64,000 nucleotides of DNA from Lepturacanthus savala (Eukaryota > Chordata > Actinopteri > Scombriformes > Trichiuridae). The first letter of the stretch is position 1; every line of letters begins with the position of its first letter. The notes beneath the pieces were generated by a model. That model was not told where the DNA came from. It saw nothing but the letters and a program-made list of their open reading frames with translations, and searched no databases. The position numbers were made by a program, and so were the translations under genes. Of the stretch, positions 13,746-26,338 are shown piece after piece. Where the stretch lies: NCBI GenBank assembly GCA_030544235.1, contig CM060469.1, forward strand, positions 20,648,517 to 20,712,516, in the 5' to 3' direction.

Positions 13746-14537
13746 ATAACAGAATACAAATTTATAATGCATTTGTTTGAATAATACAAATGGTAGCTGC
13801 TGGTTTGCCCTTTACATTTTTACCGACTCCCCCTAACTTCTTTCCCTTCTTTCTCTTTCTTCCTGCTGTGTGCTTTACCTTTAAAGATAAGTATCAGCTT
13901 ATTATGTAGAGCAACATAAAAATCAGCTGCGTCCAGATTTATTCCAGCCTAGCAATGGTGCAATTCTTTTTATTGTTCAGACCAAATTAAGTGTGCATCT
14001 AAATATGTCAATAAATCAACACTAGGCTCAAGTCGGGGGAAATTAAGCATAATTTTTAGTACTCTATATGTTATTGTTTTCATTGCATTTCATCCACTGC
14101 TGCTCCTGGATCAGCTTGTGGTCCCACTGCACCACAACCACCTTTCAACCGTCTATTCACAGGTTGCAAAGCAAAGAAAATGATCAAGTATTTCAGAAGA
14201 AGAAAGCCAAGATGAGCCATGATAATCAGTCAAATCTTTGGAACGAAGAATTCTGTGACAAACACATACTTCTTGTCTTTTGTAGAATTTGAGGCATGCA
14301 AGTTGCGCAGTTTTTGGTCTGAATGCAAAAAATGTGTGTATGGTTGCAGGAAACCTCACTGGATGAAAGCTTATACAAAGCTCCTTTGCTCATCTGTTTC
14401 AATTCAGCACTTATACACTCATTTTTTTTTTTTTTGTGCCGCGCTGCATAAATTCCACATGAATGAAGTCCATCAGAGCTGTTAACTGAAGGATGTGTCT
14501 GTATGTGTTACTGAGATTGAGACATTTGTGTTTGCAG

Positions 14538-14615
14538 GTTTGACGACAGAAGGTCTGTATCGAGTGAGCGGGAACAAGACGGACCAGGACAACATCCAGA
14601 AACAGTTTGATCAAG
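14538..14615 (+). CDS. arhgap5: arhgap5 exon: start of RhoGAP domain with arginine finger
   Basis: A 78-bp internal exon. It reads (G)LTTEGLYRVSGNKTDQDNIQ and then KQFDQ. The arginine in LYRVSG is the catalytic arginine finger that RhoGAPs insert into the active site of Rho-family GTPases to speed GTP hydrolysis. The residues TDQDNIQKQF are, as I recall the family, those of p190-B (ARHGAP5) rather than p190-A (ARHGAP35), which differs here. The acceptor is TTTGCAG and the donor is CAAG/GTAAAA. The exon opens with the last two bases of a Gly codon and closes with the first base of an Asp codon, which the next exon completes. p190-B is a cytoplasmic and membrane-ruffle regulator of RhoA. The window lacks the N-terminal GTPase-like and FF domains. 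Confidence 0.95.
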
Positions 14616-16514
14616 GTAAAAAAAAAAGAACATACACACACCTATGCATACAAAAAACCCCTCGTAAATACACATTCAGCTGCCTGGAAACCTGAAGAAG
14701 GTGCACGTGTAGCTGGAGCTTCAATGTATAGACCGATGTTTCTCATTATTTTCACAGATCGTGTATCTAAATTATTTTCCCGTGAACTAAAACATGTTAC
14801 CAATCGAGCGGCATTTCTGTGATGTGTGCAATAAATTTGACCCACCGAGAAACCTCCACATAACTGATTCCAAATCTGACCACGCAGCAGAAGTGCTTAA
14901 AGAGAAACACATGCTCCGTGGAGCCCAGTCCAACCTGCACATGGTGGTTGGTGAGCTGCCAAACTGGCTGCTAGAGAAAGTAAAGACACCACAGGCAGAA
15001 ATCAGCAGCATGCAGTCAGCAGGGTGAGTCATTTTACAGCCAGGGGATTCAATATGGAGACTGGACTGGATTGATTTTTCAGACATTCCACGTTGTTTAT
15101 TGACTGCATCATTCATTCTCTTCAAGCTTATAAAAATATATACAAGAAAGAAGAGGATGAAAAAAATAGATAACATTTTCAAGAAACTCTTGTTGAGCCC
15201 ATGAAACCTTGACAAAATATCAGTTTTAAAAATTGTTGATCTCTTGAAATGAGAAATCTATCTTTCAAAATGATCCAGAAATGAGACCTTGAACTTATTC
15301 TAGTGGTTTCTGTTGAAGATACAAATCTATGAAGTAATTTAGAAATCATAAAACAGTTTTTTCTAGCTTCTACAGAATCAAATAAATATGCAGAAAAGTA
15401 CACAAAAGTGAAAAAATACACTGAACAACTACAGTAAAGCTCGTTCAATGCCTCTGTGGCATCTCTTCCTGTTTACTTCACCCAAAGCATGATGGGAACT
15501 GTAGTTTCTAAACTGCTTTTCATTCAAGTTGAATTTTTTTTCTCCCTCTGAATAAATTAGTTTATTTTACTAAGGCATATTACTACTCATGTCCCACCAA
15601 CATGGCTCAACAAGTCATTAAATGTTTTTATTTGCTCAATTACATATTTATTTCTTCATTTCCTTATTCATTTGTTTCTGTCATATCTGCCCAGAGTTTG
15701 GTTGTATTCATGGGATAGTAAGCGTAGCTGTTGACCTACTATATTTAACTTCTTGAGGTGAAAAAAGTGGAAAGAAAGTCAAATGTCAATTCATATATAG
15801 ATATTTCTGATTTGTGAAACCCACCTGTACACATTTCAAAGCTGAATTTCAAATAATTAAACAAAATATTACCAGTGTCAAATGTTTTATCCCCATATTA
15901 AGTGACATAAAATGTTCACAGAGCCACTGACACGTTAATATATGCTAATGCTATAAGAGCTGAACAGGCTGCAGGTGATGTAATTCATGTTTTTTTTTGC
16001 TCCAGTCAATTATTTACTGTAGCTTTTCTTCTACCTTTGGGTCTTAAAATATATATAAGGAATTGACATATATACAGCTTGTTCCTACACATCTTGTGTA
16101 AACCCTGTCTTTTGAGTAAACCTGTCTGTTCCCCCTGGAGCTTTTCTCCTCATGACTTGCCTCAGGCGACTTTGTCAGGTCGTATATTCCTGTTTAGATT
16201 CAGCACATCCGCCCTGCGGTGACTCTCCTTGCTGCCGCTTGATAATATCTGTCTGAGATAGCTATCCAAGAGGCTTCATTACTGCCAATTAGCTCCTCTG
16301 TCAATAAGAGAGAGGATGGGCGTCTGCTGGCTATTTCCACCACATAAGCGGAATATGTTTTTGTGGAAATAGTGTAAGATAACTGATATAAATGTGTTTC
16401 CTTTGGTTGTTGGAGGTCACTATGTTTTTGTACTGTTAATAGTTTAGTCGGAAATATTTTTTTGCTGTTTAGCTGTTAATTAATAACCTTGTTTCTGTTC
16501 CTCTTTCCTATTTT

Positions 16515-16972
16515 ATTGCTGGGGCAATAAAACAATATCAATATATATCATCAATATCCCCATCATCAATACAATAAGAAAATAAATGAATATAATATCA
16601 ATAGTTTCAGTCAAGGTTTGTATTAAAAAAAACAATGTTGTTCCTCCTTGGCTCATAAACATAATATTTCCCTTAATGGATCAATCATTGACTCAAGCAG
16701 CCAGTCATTTAACAGACAAACCACAAATCACATTTAATATGAAGCAGTCACATCCAACCTTTTTCTCCTGGTTGTTAATAGATAATTAAAAATGATCAAT
16801 AATCATTGTTATCCATTGATATGAAATATTTTATATCAATATATTTTCTAGCTATACTGCCCACTACTACATATCCATATTAAAAGTAGGTCATTAAGTA
16901 TAAAATGCCCCAAAATATTTCAAAATAAATCATCAATAATTATTGATATTGATCAATATAAACCCAGCCCTG
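16515..16972 (+). repeat. Family B MITE-like copy
   Basis: It begins TTGCTGGGGCAATAAAAC and ends AAACCCAGCCCTG. The middle shares ATCAATACAATAAGAAAATA, CTTGGCTCATAAACAT and TTCTCCTGGTTGTTA with 12680-13102. The target duplication is not clear. Confidence 0.65.
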
Positions 16973-17089
16973 TTTCCTTATCTTCTTATATTCCTCTGTC
17001 CTCCTTGTGTTTCCTTGTGCATTTCTTCTTTAAATCGTTAAATCTCTCTCCTCACTGCCTCCACTTCTATCTTACTCTATTTTACTTAC

Positions 17090-17256
<167 letters not shown>

Positions 17257-18915
17257 CCTCTCTGATTCAGTGTGACAGCTGTCGTGTTACCTCAGGGCTC
17301 TGTCCTCTTTCTCCTCCTCTCTCTCCTCCCCGTCGTCATTTGGCCTCCTCTAGTGTGTTGAAACAGAATGTAGTTTTAAATTTCTCTCATTCTGCATCTC
17401 TGGCACCAGTGTGACATTTTTGTCTTTAAGCCATCATTACCTGTATCTTTATTCGAGGTTAACGAGAAAGCCGACACGGGTTTGTAAATATCTGGAGACG
17501 GAACTCCAGACTGAAGAGATAAGCAGAGCGTCTGTTTTTTTTCCAGACAGAAATAAAAAGTGGAGCTTCCCTCCTGTCAGACAGGAATAACAGAGAGTAG
17601 AAATATGTGTGTTTGAACTGGACGTGTGTTCTGCTGCTCCATCAGAGGAACACTCAGGCCTCTGTGGCTGCAGACAGGCTGATGATGACCTCTGTAAGCA
17701 GTGATCAGAGAGCAGCTCTGTTCTGCTGCTCAGACACAAAGCTCAGCTGTGATCCTCACTGCTGCACCGCAACTTTTCCTAAGATCTTTGATATCCTCTC
17801 AGACCCAAGCCGTGACCCTCACATCTGAAAGGGTCAACGTGGGCTATCAGATGCAGGTCTGAAACTCTGCTTCTGTCTGGACTTACAGGGTTTAAGGGTG
17901 TAACGGAGCTCAGCTTCAGGGATTCTCAGGGACAATTTGTACTTTCTTTCTTCGCATTTTTGTGTGGTTGTCTTCATGCAACCTTAGAGAGAGTAATCTG
18001 TATTTATTATACTATCACTTTCTCTCTTATTTGTTCTATTTTGCTGTAATATAAGACTAACTAACTATATAAGTATACGACATATTTATTCTTTTTTGGT
18101 ATTTTCTGCCAAATACTGTTTTTATTGAGAAATTCAATTCAAATGTAAAAAGTTAGTTTTTAACACAATTACAATATATATGAAGAATGTTTTTCTGTTT
18201 CTTTTTTGTGGCAAAACTACTTCTACGACTACATTGTAAACAGAAGTATAAAGTAAAGTAAAGCCTGAGCTTTGTTGTATTTTCTGTATGTCAGTACCTT
18301 CACTCATCTGACAGAAGACTCCTGCTGCCCCAGCTAGCAATTTTTTTGTTTTTTTGGATCTCATTTTTGGGAGAGTATGGCAAACTAGGCTGAAAACTCT
18401 GAGGAACATGATCATCAGTACAAGAGACACTGTTCTTTGATTTAGTAATATAATTAATTATGTGCTATAACAGTATGTGATCTGATATAAACCTACTCAT
18501 TTTTTGTGTACTGAGAAAAGAGACCATCTGTGCTAGATGTGCTTATACCAGTTATGGTCTAGCTGCACCAATACAAAGGCAGCACAGCTTTCTTTCTACA
18601 TAAATAACAGCTGATAACAATCATTTTTCACAAGCTTCTTGATCCAAATACATGAGGTCCTTGTTCAAAGTGATTAGACTTTACTATTGATATGATATGA
18701 ATTAAAGATTAAATGGGAGAATTTGAAGACAGTTGCTCGGTTTGATGTAACTACATGGTTTTGTTAGAGAAGACGTTTCACTCTGTTGAAAATATAAAAA
18801 TAGTCCACTTGTGGTTGCAATGTGGTTGTGTTTTTATAGAATGTGATCAAATGATCTTTGGCTGGGTATAATTACACAAACCCGACAGCAAACAAATGAA
18901 ATTTTCACCAGTCAC

Positions 18916-19240
18916 TAGGGCTGCAACTAGTTTGATAGTTGATTAATCTACCGCTTATCGAAAGATTAATAGATCAGTTGTTTGATTCATAAAATGGTGT
19001 AATATGTCAATCACTGTTTCCCAAAGCTGAAGATTTGACTTAAAATGCATTTTTTTGTTCAGACCAACAGTCCAAAACCCAAAGTTCATCAGCTTACTAT
19101 TATAAAAGACTACCAAAACAGATCATAATCAGATTTGAGAAGCTGGAGCCAAATTTTTCATTTTCTTCTTAAAAAAAGACTCAAATTGATTAATTGGTTA
19201 ACAAAACAGTTGACAACTAATCGATTAATCGTTGTAGCTA
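18916..19240 (+). mobile_element. Family A MITE, best-preserved copy
   Basis: The left end TAGGGCTGCAACTAG faces a right end whose reverse complement begins TAGCTACAACGATTAATCGA. The middle includes AAAATGGTGTAATATGTCAA, CCCAAAGCTGAAGATT and CAGATTTGAGAAGCTGGAGC. It is about 325 bp without coding capacity. Termini of this kind are common in small hAT-derived fish elements; class assignment is inferred. Confidence 0.65.
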
Positions 19241-19665
19241 TAAAAGTCACAGAATTAACATTGTGATTAACCTTAACGTAACTGCAGTGTTTTAGTTTTA
19301 ACAGTTTTTATCTTGATAAAAGATTCACTCAACCATTGGTATCGAAAGGGACACGATGAAAGATTTAAACATATGTTAGAATCATTGTTGAGTGAATACA
19401 TGTATTTTGTTGTCAGAACGTGTTCAGTCACATTTACATATTCAGATTTTCACTTTTGTACAAACAAAATGCATAAAGGAGACCAGCTTTGCATCACTAC
19501 AGCACGGTAAACAATTGATTGCATCAGATCAGGTTTAGTTTAGCCAATTTCCTCCCAATTATTAGGACTGTTCATGCTGATGATAACAAATATGGATTAA
19601 AAAAAAAAGTGACCTTGTTAATCTGCTGCTGGTGGTTGAAACTCTCTCTCTCTGTCCCTCTGTAG

Positions 19666-19797
19666 ACCATCATATTGACTTCATGGTGATGGACGTGGCA
19701 GTGAACGCGGCTGCTGGAGCTCTGAAGGCTTTCTTCGCTGACCTGCCTGACCCACTGATCCCCTACAATCTGCACCAAGAGCTGGTGGAGGCAGCAA
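19666..19797 (+). CDS. arhgap5: arhgap5 exon: RhoGAP core, ADLPDPLIPY segment
   Basis: A 132-bp internal exon completing the Asp codon from 14615 and reading DHHIDFMVMDVAVNAAAGAL, then KAFFADLPDPLIPYNLHQEL, then VEAA. The motif LPDPLIPY is the conserved RhoGAP box that follows the helix packing against the catalytic surface. The phase works on both sides: it ends with the first base of a Lys codon. The acceptor has a good polypyrimidine tract and the donor is GCAA/GTAAGA, close to consensus. Codon usage is GC-rich compared with the AT-rich introns on both sides, a sign of selection on the coding sequence. The sequence is intact, without stops. Confidence 0.96.
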
Positions 19798-20960
19798 GTA
19801 AGAAACCACATACACACTCTTTCTCTCTCCTGCATCACAACTCACTCTGCAGCGGTTGGAAACAAAACAAGTCACACAAAACTAAACACACTTAAACTTC
19901 AGGTCTAGGAAGCAGCGATGAGAAATGACCCTGAAGAGAAAGGCCTATGAATTTGATATAAAGACATGTAAAAATAAACATCAGACATAAATACAACAGA
20001 CAAAAGGTACTTTTTAAAAATGTATTTGCACTTTTAAGTTCTCTAAAGTTAACCTTATTCTAAAGTTTAATGAAGTAGGCTTGTCACCAGTTTGATATCT
20101 AAATAACTGCTATAAAAACTGATCCACACCTCTTAATTAGTATAGAAAAGTCAATGCTTATATACATCCACACACACACAGTGAGTGGGAGCTGAAGATA
20201 AATACACTGCTCCTGTACTTTTACCCTCTCATCTATTGTAACAGAGCTTTGCAAGCTACCAATTACTTCACACTGGAAGAAGACTACAGCAGAGCTGCCC
20301 CTGGGAGAACTAAAGCTACTTAGAAAAAGTGGTTAGAATTACTTAGAGAATCAATTTGACAATGTTCATGTAATAGGTAATTATAACAGGAGATAATAGA
20401 TACATGCCAGCAGAGTTTATTGTAAAAAAAAAAAAAAAATACACTCACAGCTCATAATAAGCCTAAAAAAGAAATAACCAACTATTCATGTGGCGTATAT
20501 CCAAGTTATTTTTGTAAGTTAGTACACAACATTAAATACTATAACCAAATATTTTTCTCAGGTGAGTTGATAATCAAGCTTCCTGGAATTCTCCTAAGAA
20601 GCTGTCCAAAAAGGAAAAAAAGATCCTAGCTTTTTACAAGGACTGTTGATTAACCAGTAGATTGACGATTATTTACCAGTAGATGATTATTACGACTTGT
20701 ATTGCTCCGTATCATATAAGCGGCGAAACGCATAATGAGAATATTAGGACTAGGTCAGCTAACATTAACTCGTGTTTGCTTTAAGTCAGCAAACATGACA
20801 TTAGCTGCTTAGTTAGTAGGGGTGTGACGAGACGCTCAGCTCACGAGATGAGACGAGACCCGAGATTGGGTTCAGGAGATCGGGACGAGATGAGATTTTA
20901 AGAAAACTAAATTACAAATTATATGAATGCCTGGACAACAGACTTTTATTTAACTGAGTT

Positions 20961-21490
20961 GTAGTGATGGGAATTGTCGTTCAATTTGAAGAAGTAGTTC
21001 AGTTCAGATCGTTCAGTAAAAAGATCCGTTCATTTCGTTCAGCGCGCACGGGGGGGGTGCAGAGAGCGTGTGTGTATATGTATGCGTATATGTATATAAT
21101 ATAATAAACAAAAATGATTTCTGATTCATTGGTTATTTTAATAAGGGTAATACTTATAACAATATTATTTATTATTATTAATAATATCAGTATTATTTTT
21201 TTTTTAACTAATTTTATCTAGCTTTTAATGTAAAGTTGTTATTGTTTTTAACCAACCTTTACTGTAAAATGTCACTTTTAAAAAGCTATATAATTTTTTT
21301 AAAAAAACGACACATACACCGACAGTACAAGAACGAACCGTACACTGAACGGCTTCCCCTTAAAGTCATTCAGTGGATTCGTTCAGAACTATTTCATGGG
21401 AAGCCGTTCACTAAATGGCTCAGACCTACGGGCAAGTGGTTCAGTGAACGGTTCGCACCCACTTCGAGGAAAGTAGTTCAGTGAACGGCT
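20961..21490. repeat. GTTCA/TGAAC-rich block inside the hAT element, possibly a nested element
   Basis: The block begins GTAGTGATGGGAATTGTCGT and is filled with short inverted words such as CGTTCA and TGAACGG, for example CAGTGAACGG twice (about 21442-21451 and 21480-21489). TAGTGATGGGA-type starts with Arg/Glu-like GTTCGTTCA repeats occur in another small fish hAT family. Its right edge is not definable, and AT-rich filler runs from 21060 to 21310. Confidence 0.45.
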
Positions 21491-21686
21491 CGGCGGAGCA
21501 CCATGCATGCGCCACGCCGTGCGCCGCGCCGTACGCCGCGCTGTACGGCATTGTTTGCATACAGTCTCTGCATATTGTCCGTGTCTTACCATTTATCATT
21601 TCTGCCGGGAACCCAAAATGCTGCCAAACAAACGATTTAAAAGTGGCGGGGGCGTCGTCAATAGTAATACCCGTGTTTTCCATCAT
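21441..21686 (-). pseudogene. hAT transposase N-terminal remnant with BED-type zinc finger
   Basis: An open frame of 81 codons on the minus strand. Residues about 17-40 contain SFVWQHFGF, then a charged turn and TICRDC, matching the aromatic start and CxxC half of a BED zinc finger, the DNA-binding module of many hAT transposases and ZBED genes. The expected second half (histidine pair after a Ser/Asn-rich linker) is missing: the frame runs instead into alanine/histidine-rich sequence and then into the GTTCA-rich block. It is therefore a truncated remnant and not a host gene. No catalytic domain follows. Confidence 0.72.
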
Positions 21687-23700
21687 TCTGACAGAATTTT
21701 AACGCGACGAGGAATCTCGTCAAATCACATCTTGCGAGATCTCGTCACACGAGATCTCGTCACACCCCTATTAGTTAGTCTTTATTAGAACAGAATTGTT
21801 ATCAGAGGAACTAATAGATTAATTATATTATTGTCCACTGAATCAAATCACTTGCCTGTATGTAACATTGCAATGTGTTAAACAAATGTCTAGTGAATTC
21901 ACATTCACTACTACTTATGTACTAGGGTTTAAAAGCTTCTGTAGAATTTCAACTCAAGCTTCAAGTTCAACTCAAGCTTTTTCGCTCAATTACAATTATA
22001 AACGTTCTAGTATTAACTACTTAAAATATAAAAGTAAAAGTAATGGAAACAATCAGTTGCCCATAAATCATATATATGAGCTATAATCATTTTTGGCAGA
22101 GATAATGCAGTTCATGTGTTGTATTGTCTCTTTTAAAGTATTTGAACATAAGTGAGTGAGATAAAATCTAATAAATATAACAGTCAAGAATGAGTTAGTT
22201 ATTAGTAAGTTATTTTAAGGCAAAACAATCTTTAACAATCTTTAACTCCCAATATATGAGCTATAGTCACTTTCTGGCAGGAGAAAAAATGATTTTATGT
22301 TGTCCTTTTAATGGTATTTTAACAGTGAAGAAAATGTTGGATTTGTTATAATTTAGGGCACAGAGCAGGTAGAAAACAAGCTGAAAGGAAACAGGATTAA
22401 TGAGGATATTTTTAAAATGTAACAAGTAGAAAGTACAAATGATTGTGTGAAAAGTAAGGAGTAGAAGTAAGAAGTTGGCTGAAAAATATTTATTCCAAAG
22501 TCAATGTTACTACACATTTTACTTGGGTAAAAACCTCTTACGGAGCTTGAATGTGTCATGATTTTTTGCTTAAAAATAAAAATAATAATAATAAAAAAAA
22601 TAAAGAAGCAATAGTAATATACATATATACAAAATCTTTCTTTTTGTTTATGGCCCAAAATTTTTGCAGTATCACTAGTTAAAAGGACAAAATATGACAA
22701 AATACTAATTGCTACTTGAATCACTGTGCAGATCTGAATGTAGATGAAGCTAATGCAAAATGTTGTTAAAATATGAGTAATATTTAGTGACTATTCCCCA
22801 ACACTGCTGCTGTCCTCAATTCAGCAGACATGTAGTTAGATTTACATGCACAGATTTCTGTCAATCACACACTTTTAAGAGGCTTTTTTCAGCCCCAGGA
22901 TGCTGTCAGACTCCTCTGCTGCCTGTGGTTGTATATTAGTGCTTCGGAGTGCTGACACCACCAGGCTGACGACGGCAGATTAATGAGCCAAAAATACACT
23001 CACGCACACAAGAAATGTAAAAAGACATCTTACATCACACACGCTTTAATTAGCTTCTGAGGCTGAGGGAGGAACAGAGAGAGAAGCAGCAGTGGTTCAT
23101 CTTCTCTGGGAAATATTGAGTCAAATATGGAAGGAACTCTCTCTGTTTTCTCTTTATCCTGCTTTCAGCCTCTTTTTTTTTTTATCTCTGCTCAGCACGT
23201 CTCTTCTTCCTCTTCTTTTCCTGCCATGTCTCCAGACACAGCAATAAACATCAGGCTGCTGATTGTTTGACCTCTGACCTCCTTGATTGTTTAACAACAC
23301 AACAATGCAACAATCCACATAATGCGTACAAGTCATCATTGAGCTCATGAATACTCCAAGATAACTCAGCACAGCCTCTTAACAGCTGATAGGAAGTTAG
23401 ACCACTTTATTTTAGCCTCAGTGGAGCAAACAACAACAATAAATCTGGTTTGTTTGCATTCACTTTCTATGCATTTTTATTGTCATATGTTTTCTCTGAT
23501 CTAAGCTGCCTTTTATACCTTTTGTTTAAGGGAAGCACCAATACAACAAAAATACAACATTGCAATGAATGATTTTTGAAGTTATTGCAAGTATTGTTTT
23601 TTAATAAATAAATCTGATATTTCTAGGTGTGTACACATTTTCCATTCCCTTAAATGAAATAGTCTCTGTGTCATAACGAGAATAAAGCCATTTGTGTCTT

Positions 23701-24030
23701 AATTAATAGATTAGTTGTCAACTATTACATTTTTCTGCAACTATTTTGAAAATTCATTAATGGATTTGAATCATTATGAGGAAGAAAATTGCCAAATTCT
23801 CTGGTTCCAGCTTCTCAAATCTGATTATATTCTGATTTCTTTAGTCTTAAGTGGACTTCAGTGGACTATTGGTCTGGACAAAAAAAAGACATTTTAGGTT
23901 GAATTTTTAGCTTTGGGAAACCATGATCAATGTTTTACACCATTTCATGAACAAAGCAACTAATCAATTAATCATTTCAATAATCGTTAGATTAATTGAC
24001 TATTAAATTAGACATTACTTGCAGCCCTAG
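23701..24030 (-). repeat. Family A MITE-like copy, reversed
   Basis: It ends TTACTTGCAGCCCTAG, the reverse of the TAGGGCTGCAA start, and contains CCAGCTTCTCAAATCTGATT and AGCTTTGGGAAACCATGATC. These are reversed versions of words in the 18916 copy. Confidence 0.65.
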
Positions 24031-26106
24031 TCTGCAGAGGTCTGAAAACAACTCTGATATATCTCCCATCCTGAGTCTATAAACAGTTAAAGTGGACTGT
24101 AAGCACACAACATAGAACCATAAGAGAACAACAACTGACAGGGTCATCATATGTCAGTGCAGCTTCTCTGCATGATCAGCTGTGATCCTGTGTCTGTTTT
24201 TAGTCTATAATCTCTGACACTGAGATAAGCAGCATTTCACTTTGCTCTGCAGGGAATTCACACTTTGTTAACCACTCAGCTGAGCAGCCGCTCGTATTCC
24301 CCAGAAATCCTGGTCTTTTTGAGGTAGTTGTGGGGTGATTTCTTTTCTCCGATGGGCTGTTCTCACTCCGAATGCACGTTTGATTAATCATCTGACAACT
24401 TGAGAGCTGCTTTAAAAGTTTACTGCTGGAGTTTGCTGTAAGCAGGAGTAATTAGCTCGATAAATGTCTCACTCTTTATTTATGGTGACCCCTAAATTGG
24501 CTCTTCGGAGCAGTCTGTAGTGGGGTTTTAATATGATAAATACATACAAGTATGATTCATGCATTAAGTTGTCAATTGATAAATGGCATTTCTCGTTTTG
24601 ATAATAAATGTATCATATCAATCAAATTTCTCTCACAACATGGAATCAAGATGAATCCTGATTCATTATTTACTAATATTTAGCCATTTTTCTACTCTGC
24701 ATTATTTTAAAGAATATATTTTTTGGCAGGAATCATGTTTTTTATCTAATTCACACAAAAACACCCCTTTTGTATTTTATTGAACCCATTGCATTGTGGG
24801 AACAAGGCAGGTTTTCCCATTACACCAATATATATTGTAACAAAAGAAAAATATAGCGCTATATTGGTGATATTTCCCATTAATGTCAAGCTGTGTCTGT
24901 ACGGATGAACGACCTCTGACCTCTTCCAGCCATTAGAGGGTGAAAGGCTCCTGTTGCCTCCTTGTTAGGATGATCGATGGTGTGCTGGAAGAATGAATCT
25001 GTGTCTTTACACTTGCAGCTTTAAAGTTGTGTCTAAAAATACAAAAAGCTTCATGCTGGTCCTGGAATGTCAGGAATATCCTGGAGTCTGCAGGGGAGTA
25101 TTCCAGACAGTGGAGGAAAAGTCGGGTTGTGTTAGAGCAGCTTTGTTGTGACAACCCAGAAGTAAACCTGCTTATTTTATATTTGCTCTTTAAATATTTA
25201 ATAATGGAGCAGCCTGTTTCAGCTCCAGTGAGCCTTCACCAGCAGGAAAGCGATGAATTCTCTGGGGAGCAGGAGGAACATCGAGTAACAGTTACAGGCT
25301 GTTCACTTTCCAGGAATACAGCATGTTTTTGTTTTTGTTGACAATAAAATGTATTCACAGCATTCCACCTTATGCAGATTTTCCATTTTTCTCGTATTTA
25401 AACCTATTTATCTTTAGCGTTTTACCGTTATTCTTTATTTGAATCCCATCAGCTTCCACTCAGTAGTCACTGGGATTACTGGCATCCACAAAACAACAAT
25501 TTACAATCACATTGATCAATAAAACTGGAAACCCCCCCCCCAAAAAAAAACCAATACAAGTGATTTAAAAACAACTTGAAATATCAAAACAATATAAACA
25601 TACAATAAAACATAATTGTTAAGCTAGAAACGTGAAGAAAATCTAAATCAAGGATTTTTTTCAAAACAAAAAAGCAAGATTGAATTTGCATCACTGAAGG
25701 TCAAAACACTAATGATTAATGAATTAGTTAAAAAAAAAAGGTTAGGCTATGTCATTGGAGTTATGCAGACTTGTCACGTTGATGTTTTCAGCTCAGCTGC
25801 AGCATGAAGGACACACAATCAGGTCACAGCAGCTTTTACTCAAAGTCACAAAGCTCTGACGTATTTCTTGAAAGATTCTGGAGGTTAACATCAGTGCTGC
25901 AGTGGATCTGTGTGTCACCTTCATTTTCCAGCTTTAGTGGATACTCGACTGTTTCTCTGCTTCTCTGTTTTTACAATCTGCTGCTGTGGCTTCATTTAAG
26001 CTGTTGTAGAAAGTTCTATACAAATCTGTTTATTTTCTTACTCTGCAAAAAACTGTCTCGTTTTGTTTCCAACCGGTGCAGAGTGAAGTTTCTGCCCACA
26101 AGGCTT

Positions 26107-26190
26107 AGCACACGTGTGTGTACGTGTGTGTATGTGTGTGTGAAAGTGTGTGTGTGTGTGTGTGTGTATGTGTACGTGTGTGTGCGCGCA
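26107..26190. repeat. Imperfect GT repeat
   Basis: GTGTGTAC, GTGTGTAT and GTGTGTGAAA variants surround a 22-base pure GT run, ending in GTGCGCGCACAC, an alternating purine-pyrimidine stretch. Confidence 0.9.
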
Positions 26191-26290
26191 CACAGCGTGG
26201 GTTTTGCTCTTGGCAGAATCTCAGCCTTTTGTTTTCCAGAGAGTATAATTTCCGTTCCCAAGAGAGCGCGTGTATAAAATGTAAAACGCC

Positions 26291-26338
26291 TTCTGTCTTC
26301 CCTCCCTGTGTGTTTGTGTGTGTGTGTGTGTGTGTCAG
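26291..26338 (+). promoter_or_regulatory. arhgap5: Splice acceptor with a UG repeat between polypyrimidine tract and AG
   Basis: A pyrimidine tract (TTCTGTCTTCCCTCCCTG) at 26291-26308 is separated from the acceptor CAG (26336-26338) by about 21 bases of pure TG. UG repeats near acceptors are binding sites of the splicing repressor TDP-43, known from CFTR exon 9. Regulation here is inferred from sequence only. Confidence 0.7.

Larger units (their letters stand above)
1..14537 (+). other. arhgap5: arhgap5 intron upstream of the first visible exon
   Basis: No protein-coding exon could be recognised here. The first visible exon begins inside a glycine codon (acceptor AG at 14536-14537), so an earlier coding exon must exist. 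In this family most of the protein (GTPase-like and FF domains) is encoded by one very large 5' exon, which is not in the window. What is visible is AT-rich DNA with microsatellites, a long pyrimidine tract, and several MITE-like repeats listed separately. A small upstream exon for the start of the RhoGAP domain could have been missed, but I searched by eye for the expected proline/isoleucine-rich segment and did not find it. Confidence 0.75.
20817..21770 (-). mobile_element. 954-bp hAT transposon derivative with perfect 8-bp target duplication
   Basis: The termini are TAGGGGTGTGACGAGAC on the left and, reverse-complemented, TAGGGGTGTGACGAGATC on the right. TTAGTTAG flanks both ends exactly (20809-20816 and 21771-21778), the 8-bp duplication expected of hAT elements. 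Subterminal GAGAT and CGAGA words repeat near both ends and may be transposase-binding sites. A minus-strand BED-finger remnant (21441-21686) shows that the element descends from an autonomous hAT transposon whose 5' end is at 21770. The centre appears to have been replaced or interrupted by GTTCA-rich sequence, so it is non-autonomous. The perfect duplication suggests fairly recent insertion. Confidence 0.88.
19798..26338 (+). other. arhgap5: arhgap5 intron, 6.54 kb
   Basis: It contains a complete hAT element at 20817-21770, a minus-oriented family A copy at 23701-24030, a 15-base A run near 20425, and GT repeats near its 3' end. No exon was recognised. The 25027-25341 and 25804-26277 open frames have no protein-like pattern that I can identify. 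Confidence 0.88.

Noticed and set aside
21236..21484. 82-codon frame in the GTTCA-rich block
   Set aside because: Lies in repeat-derived sequence without a known motif; only the minus-strand BED half is convincing.
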